DNA of 64,000 nucleotides from Alphaproteobacteria bacterium (GTDB taxonomy: Bacteria > Pseudomonadota > Alphaproteobacteria > Caulobacterales > Parvularculaceae), in the NCBI GenBank assembly GCA_016125425.1, contig WGLT01000010.1:45976-109975 (forward strand). The letters are read 5' to 3'. The position numbers and the translations under genes were made by a program. This document shows, piece after piece, positions 53,955-62,961 of this stretch (its first letter is position 1; each line of letters starts with the position of its first letter). The notes under the pieces were generated by a model that saw nothing but the letters and a program-made list of their open reading frames with translations, ran no database searches and was not told the DNA's origin.

Positions 53955-55235
53955 CTAGGCGGAAGCGGGAAAGACCGGCCAGCGGCCGACGATCGCCCCG
54001 TCCTCATAAACGGCGATGTCGCCGAATTGCAGAAAGACCGCCTCCGATTGATGCGGCCGGAAGAACACGAATTCGTCGGGCCTGACCGAGAGGTCGCGTC
54101 CCCCGTTCAGCATTTCCTGGTTCGACGAGCGCCCGAATGTCTTGTTGTAGGAAAGCCCGGGCGGGTCGACCGGATCGGCGAGCCAGTTGCCGCCATAAAT
54201 AAAGATCGTTCTCTGATAATTCGGATCCCAAGCGCGTTTGACGCCGTCCGCGAATTCAAGTCCGGGCATGCGCGTTTTGTCCATCGCCTTGATCACAGGC
54301 GTTGCGATGAAGCCCGCGGGCTGGTGCGGCTTGAGCAATTCGGTGTCGAAATGCGTCGGCTTGACAAGGCAGGAGCCGGCCGAAATCTCATTCGCGATCT
54401 CGGTCGTCTCGTAATAACGATAGGTCGGGCTGCCGGCGGCGTTGCGGCAGAGCGAAGAGACCGTTTCGCCGCCGAAGCGCTCCGCCGCCTGCTCCAGCGC
54501 GGCCTGATAGGCGCGCCATGCGGCGTGCAAGCCGCGCTCGCGCCACCCGAACGCTTTCGGCAGAGCCGGGACATGCGGCTCATAACCCATAAACCCGGCA
54601 AAGGTCAGCGACGGATCCGCCTTTATGGCGGCGAGCGTTTCGCCAAGCGCGGCGCCGGCGACAAAGCCGCCGCGATGAAGGCCGACATCGAGCTCGACAT
54701 TGACGCGCAAACGGCGTCCGACCGTCTTTGCGAGCGCGCTGTATTGCGCGAGCCGGCGCGGCGTATCGACGAGCCACTGAACGCGGTCTGCGGCCGCGGC
54801 GTTTGCGGCGGGAAGCCTTTCGAAATAGCGGCGCGCAGCTGCGACCGGCAGCGGCTTGCCGAGGAGTTGATCCGCCTCCGGCATTTTCGCGCTCAGCTCT
54901 TCGAGCATCTGCAAATTGAAGGTCATCAGACGGTCCGAGCCCGAGCGCGCGCGGATATGCGCAATGAGATCGGACGAGGGCAGAGATTTCGCCACGATCC
55001 GATAGCCCATGCCGGCGGGCAGATGCTTCGTCAAAACGTCGATATTGGCGTTGAGTTTTTCGCGGTCGATGACGAGCGTCGGCGTTGCGATTCCGGCGTC
55101 AATCAACGCCTTTTGCATGGTCAGAAAATAGGCCGCGCGCGGCCCGCTCTTGTCCCGAGGTTTCGTTATCATGAGCCCGGCTCCCGTCAGCGCGGCGCCG
55201 CCGGCGATGACTGCGCGCCGTGAAAGGTCAGCCAT
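53955..55235 (-). CDS. DSD1-type PLP-dependent enzyme with Tat signal
   Basis: The 426-residue protein belongs to the alanine racemase-like fold of PLP enzymes that includes D-threonine aldolase and D-serine dehydratase (DSD1). TPTLVIDREKLNANIDVL near residue 50 is the family opening and the lysine of YRIVAKSLPS near 80 is the expected PLP anchor. The C-terminal RPHQSEAVF resembles the metal-binding histidine region of that family. The N-terminus MADLSRRAVIAGGAALTGAG has a twin-arginine (SRRAVI) export signal, unusual for a PLP enzyme since the cofactor would be loaded before export. It overlaps the oxidase gene by eight bases. Substrate, perhaps a D-amino acid, is not established. Confidence 0.82.
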   Translation of the reverse strand: MADLSRRAVIAGGAALTGAGLMITKPRDKSGPRAAYFLTMQKALIDAGIATPTLVIDREKLNANIDVLTKHLPAGMGYRIVAKSLPSSDLIAHIRARSGSDRLMTFNLQMLEELSAKMPEADQLLGKPLPVAAARRYFERLPAANAAAADRVQWLVDTPRRLAQYSALAKTVGRRLRVNVELDVGLHRGGFVAGAALGETLAAIKADPSLTFAGFMGYEPHVPALPKAFGWRERGLHAAWRAYQAALEQAAERFGGETVSSLCRNAAGSPTYRYYETTEIANEISAGSCLVKPTHFDTELLKPHQPAGFIATPVIKAMDKTRMPGLEFADGVKRAWDPNYQRTIFIYGGNWLADPVDPPGLSYNKTFGRSSNQEMLNGGRDLSVRPDEFVFFRPHQSEAVFLQFGDIAVYEDGAIVGRWPVFPASA

Positions 55236-56658
55236 TGAAGCGTTCTCCGAAAAGTTTGGCCAGAAATGGGTTGAGAAACTTGCCGTCAGGATCGAGCGCC
55301 CGCCTTATTTCGCAGAAACGGTCGAAATCCGGATAAAGCCCGCTCAACTCCGCATAGCCAAGCGAATGCAGCTTGCCCCAATGCGGGCGCCCGCCTCGCG
55401 CGCGATGCAGCGGTTCGATGTCTTTGAAGAAATAGTCGTATGGCTCGGACACGGCCGCATGGCAGGCGATCGAAACGCGGGGGCCGTCATTGAACGGGCT
55501 CAGCATCGCGTCGTCCCTTCCCGTCCAGCGCATCTCGATCGGGAAATAGGTCTCCTTGCGCCGATCGAGCGCCTTCAGCACGGCGCGCAAGCCCCGCACG
55601 CCTTCTTCATGCGGCAAGTGATATTCCATTTCGTTGAATTTGATCGGCCGCGCTGTCGACAAGAGCCGCCAGGACTCATCCGTGTCATCCTCGACGACGC
55701 CGCGCGGCAGGGACGCCTCCGCGAATTTCCGCCGGAGCCAGGGCTGCCAGCCGAGACTGTCGCGAAGTTTTTTGAGGCCGAGCAGCAATTCGTCGTCTTC
55801 GCTTTGCGCGCGCCCGGAAAGCGGCCCTTCATAGATGTCGTGCGAGATCGCCGCGGCCAGCCCGGTATGCGGCAGGAAATACAGCTCGAAATTGCGATGC
55901 GTCGACGCCAGCTCCTCCGCCTGTTCGAGCAGCGCCTCGATGCGGTCCGCCCAGACGCGGCGGCGAAGCGCGAAACTGGGCGCCATCTTCATCGTCACCT
56001 GCGTGACGACGCCGAGCGCGCCGAGCGAGACTTTTCCAGCGGCGAACAGATCAGGATCGCTTTCGCGCGTCACGTCGCGGATGTCGCCGGACGCCGTGAC
56101 GAAACGAAAGCCGATCACCTGATCATGCAGCGCTTTCAGCTTGAGCCCGGCGCCATGAGTCGCCGTTGCGAAGCTGCCGGCGAGCGTCTGGATGTCGATA
56201 TCCGGCTGGTTCGGCCAGGCGAGCCCGACCGCCGCCATTTCGCGCGCCGCCTGATGAAGGCGCGTTCCCGCGCCGAAGGTGACTATGCGCTTTTGCGCGT
56301 CGTGGGCGACAAGCCCCGACAGACGGCTTACATCGACTATAATATCCTCACACGGAACAAGTCCGGTGAAGGAGTGACCGCTGCCGGCGGCGCGCACGCG
56401 GCCCCGGGCGGCGCGGACAAGATCGGCAAGCGCCGCTTCATCCGCCGGAACCGCGATTTGTTTCGGCGTCGCGCGTTCGATTCCCGACCAGTTCGTCCAC
56501 GCCATTCGCCCTGCGGGCGCGGACGGCGGAGTCGGATCATATCCGGGGCGCGTGAAGTCTTTCAGACTCCATGCGATTTGCTGGCCCGCAGGAATCCCGA
56601 TCGCCGCGCTGACGGCGCCGCCGGCGATCAGAAGCTGTCTGCGCGTGAGACCCATCAC
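55228..56658 (-). CDS. Tat-exported FAD sugar-lactone oxidase-like enzyme
   Basis: A 476-residue FAD enzyme of the D-arabinono-1,4-lactone oxidase/L-gulonolactone oxidase group. The N-terminus MGLTRRQLLIAGGAVSAA carries a twin-arginine signal (TRRQLL). The FAD-binding domain has RAAGSGHSFTGL near residue 95, whose histidine would bind FAD covalently, and GSFATATHGAG near 165. The C-terminal ALO domain includes YPDFDRFCEIRRALDP and DPDGKFLNPF. It oxidises a sugar lactone or polyol in the periplasm. The start overlaps the cytochrome gene's end by four bases (ATGA), so the cytochrome is the likely electron acceptor. Confidence 0.88.
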   Translation of the reverse strand: MMGLTRRQLLIAGGAVSAAIGIPAGQQIAWSLKDFTRPGYDPTPPSAPAGRMAWTNWSGIERATPKQIAVPADEAALADLVRAARGRVRAAGSGHSFTGLVPCEDIIVDVSRLSGLVAHDAQKRIVTFGAGTRLHQAAREMAAVGLAWPNQPDIDIQTLAGSFATATHGAGLKLKALHDQVIGFRFVTASGDIRDVTRESDPDLFAAGKVSLGALGVVTQVTMKMAPSFALRRRVWADRIEALLEQAEELASTHRNFELYFLPHTGLAAAISHDIYEGPLSGRAQSEDDELLLGLKKLRDSLGWQPWLRRKFAEASLPRGVVEDDTDESWRLLSTARPIKFNEMEYHLPHEEGVRGLRAVLKALDRRKETYFPIEMRWTGRDDAMLSPFNDGPRVSIACHAAVSEPYDYFFKDIEPLHRARGGRPHWGKLHSLGYAELSGLYPDFDRFCEIRRALDPDGKFLNPFLAKLFGERFNG

Positions 56659-57038
56659 TTCGCCTCCGTCGCCATGAATTCAATCAGCGCCCGGAAGTCT
56701 TCGTCCGTGCAGTCGGGGCAAAGCCCCATGGGCGGCATCGCGTTTAGCCCCGTGCGCGCGGAAGCGACGAGGCCGTCGAGCCCCTTGGCCTCGATGCGCG
56801 CCCGCCACGCCGGCGCGTCGCCTGTCAGCGGCGCGCCCGTCTCCCTCACGGAATGGCAATTCCGGCAGGACCGCTCGTAGATCGCCGCGAGCCGCGCATC
56901 GGCGGGAAGCGCCGTCTCGGCATAGGCCAGCACCGCGCCGCTCGGCGGCGGCGGGGCGGCGTTGTCGCCCGCCCCCGTTCCGCCCCGCACGCAAGCCGCC
57001 GCAAGCAGCATCGCTGTCGCCGGAATGCCTCGTCTCAC
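56655..57038 (-). CDS. Small c-type cytochrome lipoprotein
   Basis: A 127-residue protein with a haem c site RNCHSV (CRNCH, near residue 66) and the axial methionine in NAMPPMGLCPDCTDEDF near 105; the CxxC pair after the methionine is typical of cytochrome c5-like proteins. The N-terminus, read from a GTG at 57038 preceded by GGAGG, has a hydrophobic signal ending in a lipobox-like AAAC, so it is probably an outer- or inner-membrane lipoprotein. A longer frame from 57110 would run through the operator and is rejected. It should carry electrons from the adjacent FAD oxidase. Confidence 0.85.
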   Translation of the reverse strand: MRRGIPATAMLLAAACVRGGTGAGDNAAPPPPSGAVLAYAETALPADARLAAIYERSCRNCHSVRETGAPLTGDAPAWRARIEAKGLDGLVASARTGLNAMPPMGLCPDCTDEDFRALIEFMATEAK

Positions 57039-57064
57039 CCGCCCCTCCCTGGCTGATCGCCGAA

Positions 57065-57086
57065 AACGATAGTTGACACTATCGTT
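57065..57086. promoter_or_regulatory. 22-bp perfect palindrome, TetR operator
   Basis: Nine-base arms AACGATAGT and ACTATCGTT around TGAC form a perfect inverted repeat, centred 37 bases from the cytochrome start and 55 bases from the tetR start. This is the usual size and place for a TetR-family operator controlling both divergent units. Direct binding is inferred. Confidence 0.75.
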
Positions 57087-57130
57087 CAGCGCTGAGAGAC
57101 AAACTGTCAAGGAGGCGCGCCAGCAATCCC

Positions 57131-57766
57131 ATGTCTGAAAAGCCCGCCATCGATATCGGCGCCCGCACGACGCCGATCCAGGACCGAAGCGCGCGCACGG
57201 TCGAACAGGTGCTGGACGCGGCCGCCGACATTCTGTCGGAAGTCGGCTTCGAAAGGCTGACCACCAACGCGATCTGCGCGCGCGCTGGGCTGACGCCGCC
57301 GGCGCTCTATCGCTATTTCCCGAACAAATATGCGGTCCTGAAAGCGCTCGGCGAAAGGCTGATGCAGCGCCAGAACGACGTGCTCGCGCGCTGGGTGGAA
57401 TTTGAATTCGATCCCGAAAAACTGGAGGCGAGCATGGCGCGCCTGCTGGTTTTGACTCTCGAGGCGACGCGCGCGCAGAAGGCGAGCAACTGGATCATGC
57501 GCACGCTGCACGCGACTCCGGCGCTGATCGACGTGCGCCTGAAGTCGCACCGCGCCGTCGCCGCGCTCCTGGGCCAACAGGTTCGCGCGCGCTGGCCGAA
57601 GAGCGACCAGGCCCGCGTCGGGCGCTTGATGCGCCTTTGCGTCGACTGCGGTTACGCCGCGATCGAAATGATTTTCGATGAGGCGGGCGCGGATGAACAG
57701 CAGGTCATCGCCGACGCCGCCCGAATGATCGCCGACACGCTGCGAAGAGCGATTTCGCCCGCCTGA
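57131..57766 (+). CDS. TetR-family transcriptional regulator
   Basis: The 211-residue repressor has the N-terminal helix-turn-helix TTNAICARAGLTPPALYRYF near residue 55, after VLDAAADILSEVGFERL. The C-terminal ligand-binding domain shows no recognisable family signature. It is divergent from the cytochrome-oxidase-PLP enzyme operon, across a gap containing a perfect palindrome, so it probably represses that operon in the absence of a substrate-derived inducer. AAGGAGG lies about 15 bases before the ATG, a long spacing. Confidence 0.9.
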   Translation: MSEKPAIDIGARTTPIQDRSARTVEQVLDAAADILSEVGFERLTTNAICARAGLTPPALYRYFPNKYAVLKALGERLMQRQNDVLARWVEFEFDPEKLEASMARLLVLTLEATRAQKASNWIMRTLHATPALIDVRLKSHRAVAALLGQQVRARWPKSDQARVGRLMRLCVDCGYAAIEMIFDEAGADEQQVIADAARMIADTLRRAISPA

Positions 57767-57850
57767 ACGCATTCGCTCCGCCGCGAAATTCGGCGCGCCC
57801 GGCTCAAAATCATTCCGCAACCGCCGATCTTTGCTAATCTCGACCCGGGA

Positions 57851-59995
57851 ATGATGCGGCGTAGCTGCGGGGCGGAAATGAACAGAATGATCGGGGCGGC
57901 GTTCGCCGCGATGGTGAGCGCGATCGCGCTGGGGTCGGCCTCGGCGCAAACGAGGAATGAAGCGGCGTCGAACGCTCCAGCCTACCAGACCGGAACCGTC
58001 GGGCCGCATGCGGACGATTCGATCTTCGCGCGCGACAGCTACAAGCTGACGCCGGCCGTCTGCCCGTTCAAGGGAGCCGTTAAATACAAGCCCGGCGAAG
58101 TCTCCTGCGGATTCCTGACCGTCCCCGAAAACCGCGAAAAACCGGATTCGCGCATGATCGATCTTCTTTATGTGAAGATCGCCGCGAAAAAGCCCAAGGA
58201 CTGGGACGAGAAAAAGGACGGCGCCTGGTCGAAGCGGGACGATCCGATTATCTATCTCACCGGCGGGCCCGGCGCGCAGGTCGCCGGCTATGTGAAGCGC
58301 CTTAAAAAGCACAGCGTTCTCGACCGCCGCGATCTTTACATCCTGGAGCAACGCGGCATCGGCGAATCCGGCGATTTTTGCCCTTTTTACTATTTGCTCG
58401 ACCCGGCCGCTTCGAACACGCCGGATTTCGACGCCGCCCAACGCGCGCGCATTGACGCGATGGAGAAATGTTTCGCCAGCGCAAAGGCCCGCGGCGTCGA
58501 CCTGTCGGGCTACAACACCATCGAGAACGCACGCGACGTAAAGGCTCTGCGCCGCGCCCTCGGCTTCAAGAACTGGAATGTCTGGGGAATTTCCTACGGC
58601 TCCTATCTTGGCCAGGCTTATCTCAAAGAGGACCCCGAGGGCGTTCGCGCCGCGGTCATCGACGCGATAGCGCCGCTGGAGCCGCGCGCGCGCTTCCAGA
58701 AAATCGGCGGCTCGTTCCAGCGCGAACTCGACAAGCTGAACGAGACCTGCAAGGCGGACGCGGCCTGCGCCAAAAATTTCCCGGATTTTATCGGCCAGTT
58801 GAAGAAAGCGATCGTCAAGGTTCGCGATAAGGGGCCGATCAAGGTCAAGGCCATCGACACGGAGGCATTCCCTTCCGGCGAGGCATATTTCTTTCAGGAT
58901 CTCGTGGGCGGCGCCGCATTCATGCAGTTTTACGAACAGAAGAATTTCGGCGGCATGCCGGCCTTCATCTCCGCCCTGTCGGAGATGATTGAAAAGAACG
59001 ATCACGAAGTCTTCCGCTTGCTGACGGCAGGCGACATGGGAGGCCCGGAAGGCGTGGCGATCAGCCAGGGCATGTATGACGCCATAGGCTGCAACGACAA
59101 CTGGGTCAGCAACCTGCGCGAAGCGCTCGAAGAGGACCGCGCCGCGCATCCGGTGCTTTCTTCGCTGCAGGGCGATCCCAAATACGCCGACGACATCAAG
59201 GCGCTCTGCAAGAAATACGGCATGCCGGGCCGCCCGCCGGAGCAATATGCGCCGACGCAAACCTCGATCAGAACGATCATCGCCGACGGCGCGATGGATC
59301 CGATCACGCCGCCGCCTTTCGCGAAAATGATCCTGCCGGGATTTTCCAACGGGACCTATGTGGAATTCCCCTATGCCGGGCACGGCCCGACGCGCTCGGT
59401 CAAATGCGCCGGCGATTTCCTCAACAAGTTCTTCGACAATCCGGACGGCGAACTTGACAGATCGTGTGCGGACGACATGAAAGCGCCGCACTTCACAGGA
59501 AAGGTCTATCGCGCGCGCGGCCTCGTGCGACTGGCGATCGCCGCCGCCGAAGACCCGAAAAACGTCGCCCTGCCCGCTATGTGGATCGGCTTTTCCGCGC
59601 TCATCCTGCTGTTTGGCGCGCTCATTTATTCGATCGCGCCGGTCGCCCGCCTGATCAACGGATCGCAAACGCCGACGACGGGCGGCGCGCGGCCCCTCGC
59701 CTGGGCCGTCTCGCTCCTCGGCGTGGCGAGTCTCGGGGGCCTCGCATATTCGGCCTTCGCGACGGTCAAGGCCGCGCAGCTATTGCTTCTTGTCGGCCTC
59801 GTTCCGATCGCGCAGACTTTCGTGCTCACGGGCTATCTCGCGGGCGCGCTCGGCCTTGCGGTCCTCTTCATGACGGTCCGCGCCCGCGCCCGGGAAAAGC
59901 TCCCCGTCGGAGTGCTCTCCGGGCTCTGGCTGACAGGTCTGGCGGCGGTCGCGCTCGCGGCGTTTCTCGGCGTTTGGGGATTCTCGCCCTTCTAG
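57851..59995 (+). CDS. Alpha/beta hydrolase with C-terminal membrane domain
   Basis: A 714-residue exported alpha/beta hydrolase related to proline iminopeptidase and tripeptidyl aminopeptidase. It has a signal peptide (MNRMIGAAFAAMVSAIALGS), the oxyanion strand PIIYLTGGPGAQVAG near residue 140, LEQRGIGESGDF, the nucleophile WGISYGSYLGQAYL near 245, the late aspartate (IIADGAMDPITPP near 480) and histidine (YAGHGPTRSV near 507). After the catalytic domain the last 140 residues form about four membrane segments (from AMWIGFSALILLFGALI), not part of the usual family. The start is either 57851 or the ATG at 57878; both give a signal peptide. Substrate is unknown. Confidence 0.82.
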   Translation: MMRRSCGAEMNRMIGAAFAAMVSAIALGSASAQTRNEAASNAPAYQTGTVGPHADDSIFARDSYKLTPAVCPFKGAVKYKPGEVSCGFLTVPENREKPDSRMIDLLYVKIAAKKPKDWDEKKDGAWSKRDDPIIYLTGGPGAQVAGYVKRLKKHSVLDRRDLYILEQRGIGESGDFCPFYYLLDPAASNTPDFDAAQRARIDAMEKCFASAKARGVDLSGYNTIENARDVKALRRALGFKNWNVWGISYGSYLGQAYLKEDPEGVRAAVIDAIAPLEPRARFQKIGGSFQRELDKLNETCKADAACAKNFPDFIGQLKKAIVKVRDKGPIKVKAIDTEAFPSGEAYFFQDLVGGAAFMQFYEQKNFGGMPAFISALSEMIEKNDHEVFRLLTAGDMGGPEGVAISQGMYDAIGCNDNWVSNLREALEEDRAAHPVLSSLQGDPKYADDIKALCKKYGMPGRPPEQYAPTQTSIRTIIADGAMDPITPPPFAKMILPGFSNGTYVEFPYAGHGPTRSVKCAGDFLNKFFDNPDGELDRSCADDMKAPHFTGKVYRARGLVRLAIAAAEDPKNVALPAMWIGFSALILLFGALIYSIAPVARLINGSQTPTTGGARPLAWAVSLLGVASLGGLAYSAFATVKAAQLLLLVGLVPIAQTFVLTGYLAGALGLAVLFMTVRARAREKLPVGVLSGLWLTGLAAVALAAFLGVWGFSPF

Positions 59996-60183
59996 GCGGC
60001 CGTCCTGCGCCATGGCGGGAACGTTTCGCCCTTCGCGCCCGGGGCGCGGGGCGCTTATGGTAAACGGGCGCTGCGCTGCGACCGCGTCGCATGAATATTG
60101 CAGCCATATGACGCCATGGGCTAATCGTGGCGCTCCCGCCCGCACCGCGCGGGGCGCCGCGCGACAATCACGGAGACGCATGA

Positions 60184-61752
60184 ATGGCGATCATCGAGGA
60201 AGCGCGGGCCCTGTTCGCAAACGGCGGGCGAAAGCGGGCCTTCGTCCTCGCCGGCGCCGCGCTTGTCCTCATCGTTCTCTACTGGGGCGCGCTGGGCAAT
60301 CTGTGGAAGCGCTGGGGCGAACAGCAGGAGCTGAGCCACAGCTATTTCATACCGCTCATCTCGCTCTGGCTCGTCTGGGTCAGCCGGAAAGCCGTCATCG
60401 CGAGCATCGGCGATCCCTCATGGTCAGGCGTCGCCATTTTCGCTTTCTCCGGCCTGCTCCTCATCCTCGGCAAGCTGCTTGACCTTTATCTCTTCCAGCA
60501 GATCGGCCTTGTCTTCGCGATCGCCGGGCTCACTGCGGCGCTGGGAGGCGTCTCGCTGCTGCGCGCCACATGGATTCCCATTGCGTTTCTGTTCTTTGCT
60601 GTGCCGCCGCCCTATTGGTTCATAACCGTCCTTTCCTGGAAATTCCAGATGATGTCGTCCGTGCTTGGCGTATGGATGATCCGCCTGATGAACATTCCGG
60701 TTTATCTCGAGGGCAATATCATCGATCTCGGGAACTACAAATTGCAGGTCGCCGAGGCGTGCAGCGGGCTGCGTTATCTGTTCCCTTTCCTCAGCCTGGG
60801 CGTGATGACCGCTTACATTTTCCGCGGGCCGATGTGGCAGAAGCTCCTCATCGTGGCGGCGACAGTGCCGATTACGATCGTCATGAACAGCTTTCGCATC
60901 GCCGTCACGGCCGCGCTCGTGCAAGCCTTCGGACCGGAGCAGGCGGAAGGCGCGCTTCACTTATTCGAGGGCTGGGTTGTCTTCCTTTTTTGCCTCGCCG
61001 CGCTTTACGGCGTGATCGTCCTGCTCTGCCGGTTCGCAAGACCCCGGCGGCGCGCGCTCGACGCCCTGGTCGCGCCGGAGCTTTCGCCGGCGCAGCCGAG
61101 CCGCACCAGGCTCGGTTTTCCGCTCGCAGCGAGCGTCGTCGCGGGCGCCGCCCTTGTGTTCTTTGCGGTCTCGCTCGCAACGTCGCAAAACAAGCTGATT
61201 CATCCCGAACGCACGCCGTTCGCGGCCTTGCCGAGCGAGTTTCCGGGCTGGCGGACGCAAGTGCGGCCGCTCGACCCGAGCGTCGCCGAAACGCTCAATG
61301 CGGACGATTCCCTTGTCGTCGACCTCCAGTCCCCGAAGGGCGACTATGTCAATCTCTATCTCGCTTATCTCTATGAGCGCGGGGACGGGCGGGCCTGGCA
61401 TTCGCCGCGCCAATGCATTCCGGGCGGCGGCTGGCAGATAACGAGTCACACCATTCACAAGATGACCATGCCGGACGGAAAAATCGTGAATTACAATCGG
61501 CTGATCATCGAGCACGGCGACCAGCGCAGCCTTGTCTACTATTGGTACGACCAGCGCGGGCGCGAGATCGCCAATGAATTCATGATGAAGATCTGGGTGA
61601 TTTACGACTCGCTCGTCAAGCGTCGCGGCGACGGCGCGCTCGTGCGCCTCATCGCGCCCATGCCCGCGAGCGACGACGGACAGGCCGACAAGCTGCTGAA
61701 GGACATGATGGTCCGTATGCACCCCTTCTTGCCGAAATATATCCCGAACTAA
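60184..61752 (+). CDS. xrtD: XrtD-type exosortase fused to EpsI domain
   Basis: Exosortases are membrane transpeptidase-like enzymes that process proteins with a C-terminal sorting signal (VPLPA-CTERM for XrtD). The 522-residue protein has an N-terminal exosortase domain with about eight membrane segments and the catalytic triad: cysteine 193 in AEACSGLRYL, arginine 238 in MNSFRIAV, and histidine 259 in HLFEGWVV. The C-terminal 200 residues form an EpsI-like domain (FAALPSEFPGWRTQ, then WHSPRQCIPGGGWQI) as in XrtD fusions. No VPLPA-CTERM substrate gene and no exopolysaccharide genes lie beside it. The assignment to XrtD, not XrtA/B, rests on the fusion. Confidence 0.85.
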   Translation: MAIIEEARALFANGGRKRAFVLAGAALVLIVLYWGALGNLWKRWGEQQELSHSYFIPLISLWLVWVSRKAVIASIGDPSWSGVAIFAFSGLLLILGKLLDLYLFQQIGLVFAIAGLTAALGGVSLLRATWIPIAFLFFAVPPPYWFITVLSWKFQMMSSVLGVWMIRLMNIPVYLEGNIIDLGNYKLQVAEACSGLRYLFPFLSLGVMTAYIFRGPMWQKLLIVAATVPITIVMNSFRIAVTAALVQAFGPEQAEGALHLFEGWVVFLFCLAALYGVIVLLCRFARPRRRALDALVAPELSPAQPSRTRLGFPLAASVVAGAALVFFAVSLATSQNKLIHPERTPFAALPSEFPGWRTQVRPLDPSVAETLNADDSLVVDLQSPKGDYVNLYLAYLYERGDGRAWHSPRQCIPGGGWQITSHTIHKMTMPDGKIVNYNRLIIEHGDQRSLVYYWYDQRGREIANEFMMKIWVIYDSLVKRRGDGALVRLIAPMPASDDGQADKLLKDMMVRMHPFLPKYIPN

Positions 61753-61761
61753 CGCCTCAAT

Positions 61762-61797
61762 ATGAAAAACGCCCCGTTTTTACGGGGCGTTTTTCAT
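61762..61797. terminator. Bidirectional terminator, 16-bp perfect stem
   Basis: Arms at 61762-61777 and 61782-61797 are perfectly complementary around TTTT; the GC core CGCCCCG is flanked by AAAA and TTTT, so it can terminate on either strand. It lies between the convergent xrtD and LysM-lipoprotein genes. Confidence 0.9.
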
Positions 61798-61815
61798 GAT
61801 GCGCGGAAACGGCGA

Positions 61816-62961
61816 TCAATCCTGATCGTCATCGATTTCCTGAAGATCGCCGGAGTCATGCAGCGTGTCCACGCCGACGCGCGGGCTTTGCAGCGCCTGG
61901 CCGGTCTTGTCGACCGTCGCCTTGAAGATCACGCCGCCGAGATCGGCGTCCTGCTCGACGCGAACCGGATTTGAGAACGCGCCCTTCGCGTCGGTCCTGA
62001 CCGAGCCGACATATTGCATCTCGCGGCCGTTCGCGCCGCGATAGAGCGAGATCTCGCTGTTCGGCGGCAGATTTTCTCCCGAAACGACGACCTTGCCGCC
62101 CGGCGCGACGACGCGGCGATCGACGCCGAGTTCAGACGGCGCCTGTCCGCCGCCGGGCGCCGCCGGCGTGGCCGGCTTGTAGCTATAAGGCATCACATTC
62201 GTCACCGAGGGCGATACGGGATAGACATAACCCGGCCCGCCGGCGCTCTTGTCGCGAATGACCTTGCGGGCGATCGAGGCGGGCTTGGGCGCGCCGTAAG
62301 CGGCGGGAACTCTGACGGGCGAGCCCGGCGCCAGCGAGTCCCAGTCAAGACCCGGATTGAGGCGGATGAGATCGGCGGGCGTCGCAAGGTGACTCGCCGC
62401 GACCGTTTGCAGCGTGTCGCCGTCGCGCGCCACATACCAGCCAAAAGCGGTTGCGCCCGCGCTTGCGATGGAGCCCGCGCTCGCGCCGGCGGGCGGTATG
62501 GCGACGAAGGCGCCCGCAGCGGCGAGTCCCGGCGCGTCAATGCCCGGATTGTAGGCGGCGAGCGCCGCTTTCGAGACGCCGCATTTCGCGGCGACATCGC
62601 CGAGCGTCTCGCCCTGTTCGATCTTCGCATAGGGGCCGCATGGGCCCGTCTCGGCCGCAACATAGCCCGCATGAATCGGCGCGCCCGCCGCCGCCCACGG
62701 CGTCGGCGAAGGCGCCGCGACCTGATCGGCGGCGCTCGCGCCTTGATTGACCGGGCCGCTCTGGGCGAGTCGTTCCTGCGATTCGCTCACCGCCGCAGCG
62801 TTGAGACGATCGGCGCCGACATAAAGCGCGCTCAATTCGCCCGCGCCCATCGGCGGCGGCGGCGTTTGCGTCGCGCAGCCGGCAAGCCCGAAGGCCAGAG
62901 CGGCGAGCGCGCCGGCGCCGGCGCGCGCGGATGCGTTCCGAATTCCGTTGAATCCCACCAT
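61816..62961 (-). CDS. LysM-domain lipoprotein
   Basis: A 381-residue lipoprotein with lipobox LAGC (near residue 27) and two LysM-type peptidoglycan-binding repeats: IEQGETLGDVAAKCGVSKAAL near residue 105 and ARDGDTLQTVAASHLATPADL near 170. The C-terminal domain (about 280-370, starting VVAPGGKVVVSGENLPPNS) looks like an Ig-like or carbohydrate-type fold. The ATG at 62961 is chosen because GGGGAG lies six bases before it. It probably binds cell-wall glycan in the periplasm. Confidence 0.85.
   Translation of the reverse strand: MVGFNGIRNASARAGAGALAALAFGLAGCATQTPPPPMGAGELSALYVGADRLNAAAVSESQERLAQSGPVNQGASAADQVAAPSPTPWAAAGAPIHAGYVAAETGPCGPYAKIEQGETLGDVAAKCGVSKAALAAYNPGIDAPGLAAAGAFVAIPPAGASAGSIASAGATAFGWYVARDGDTLQTVAASHLATPADLIRLNPGLDWDSLAPGSPVRVPAAYGAPKPASIARKVIRDKSAGGPGYVYPVSPSVTNVMPYSYKPATPAAPGGGQAPSELGVDRRVVAPGGKVVVSGENLPPNSEISLYRGANGREMQYVGSVRTDAKGAFSNPVRVEQDADLGGVIFKATVDKTGQALQSPRVGVDTLHDSGDLQEIDDDQD

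Noticed and set aside
57039..57110. Longer start of the cytochrome c gene at 57110
   Set aside because: The extension crosses the TetR palindrome and has no signal-peptide character; the GTG at 57038 has a good binding site.
57107..59668. 853-codon open frame on the minus strand
   Set aside because: Antisense of tetR and the hydrolase gene; low-complexity, charged; the plus-strand genes have clear domains.
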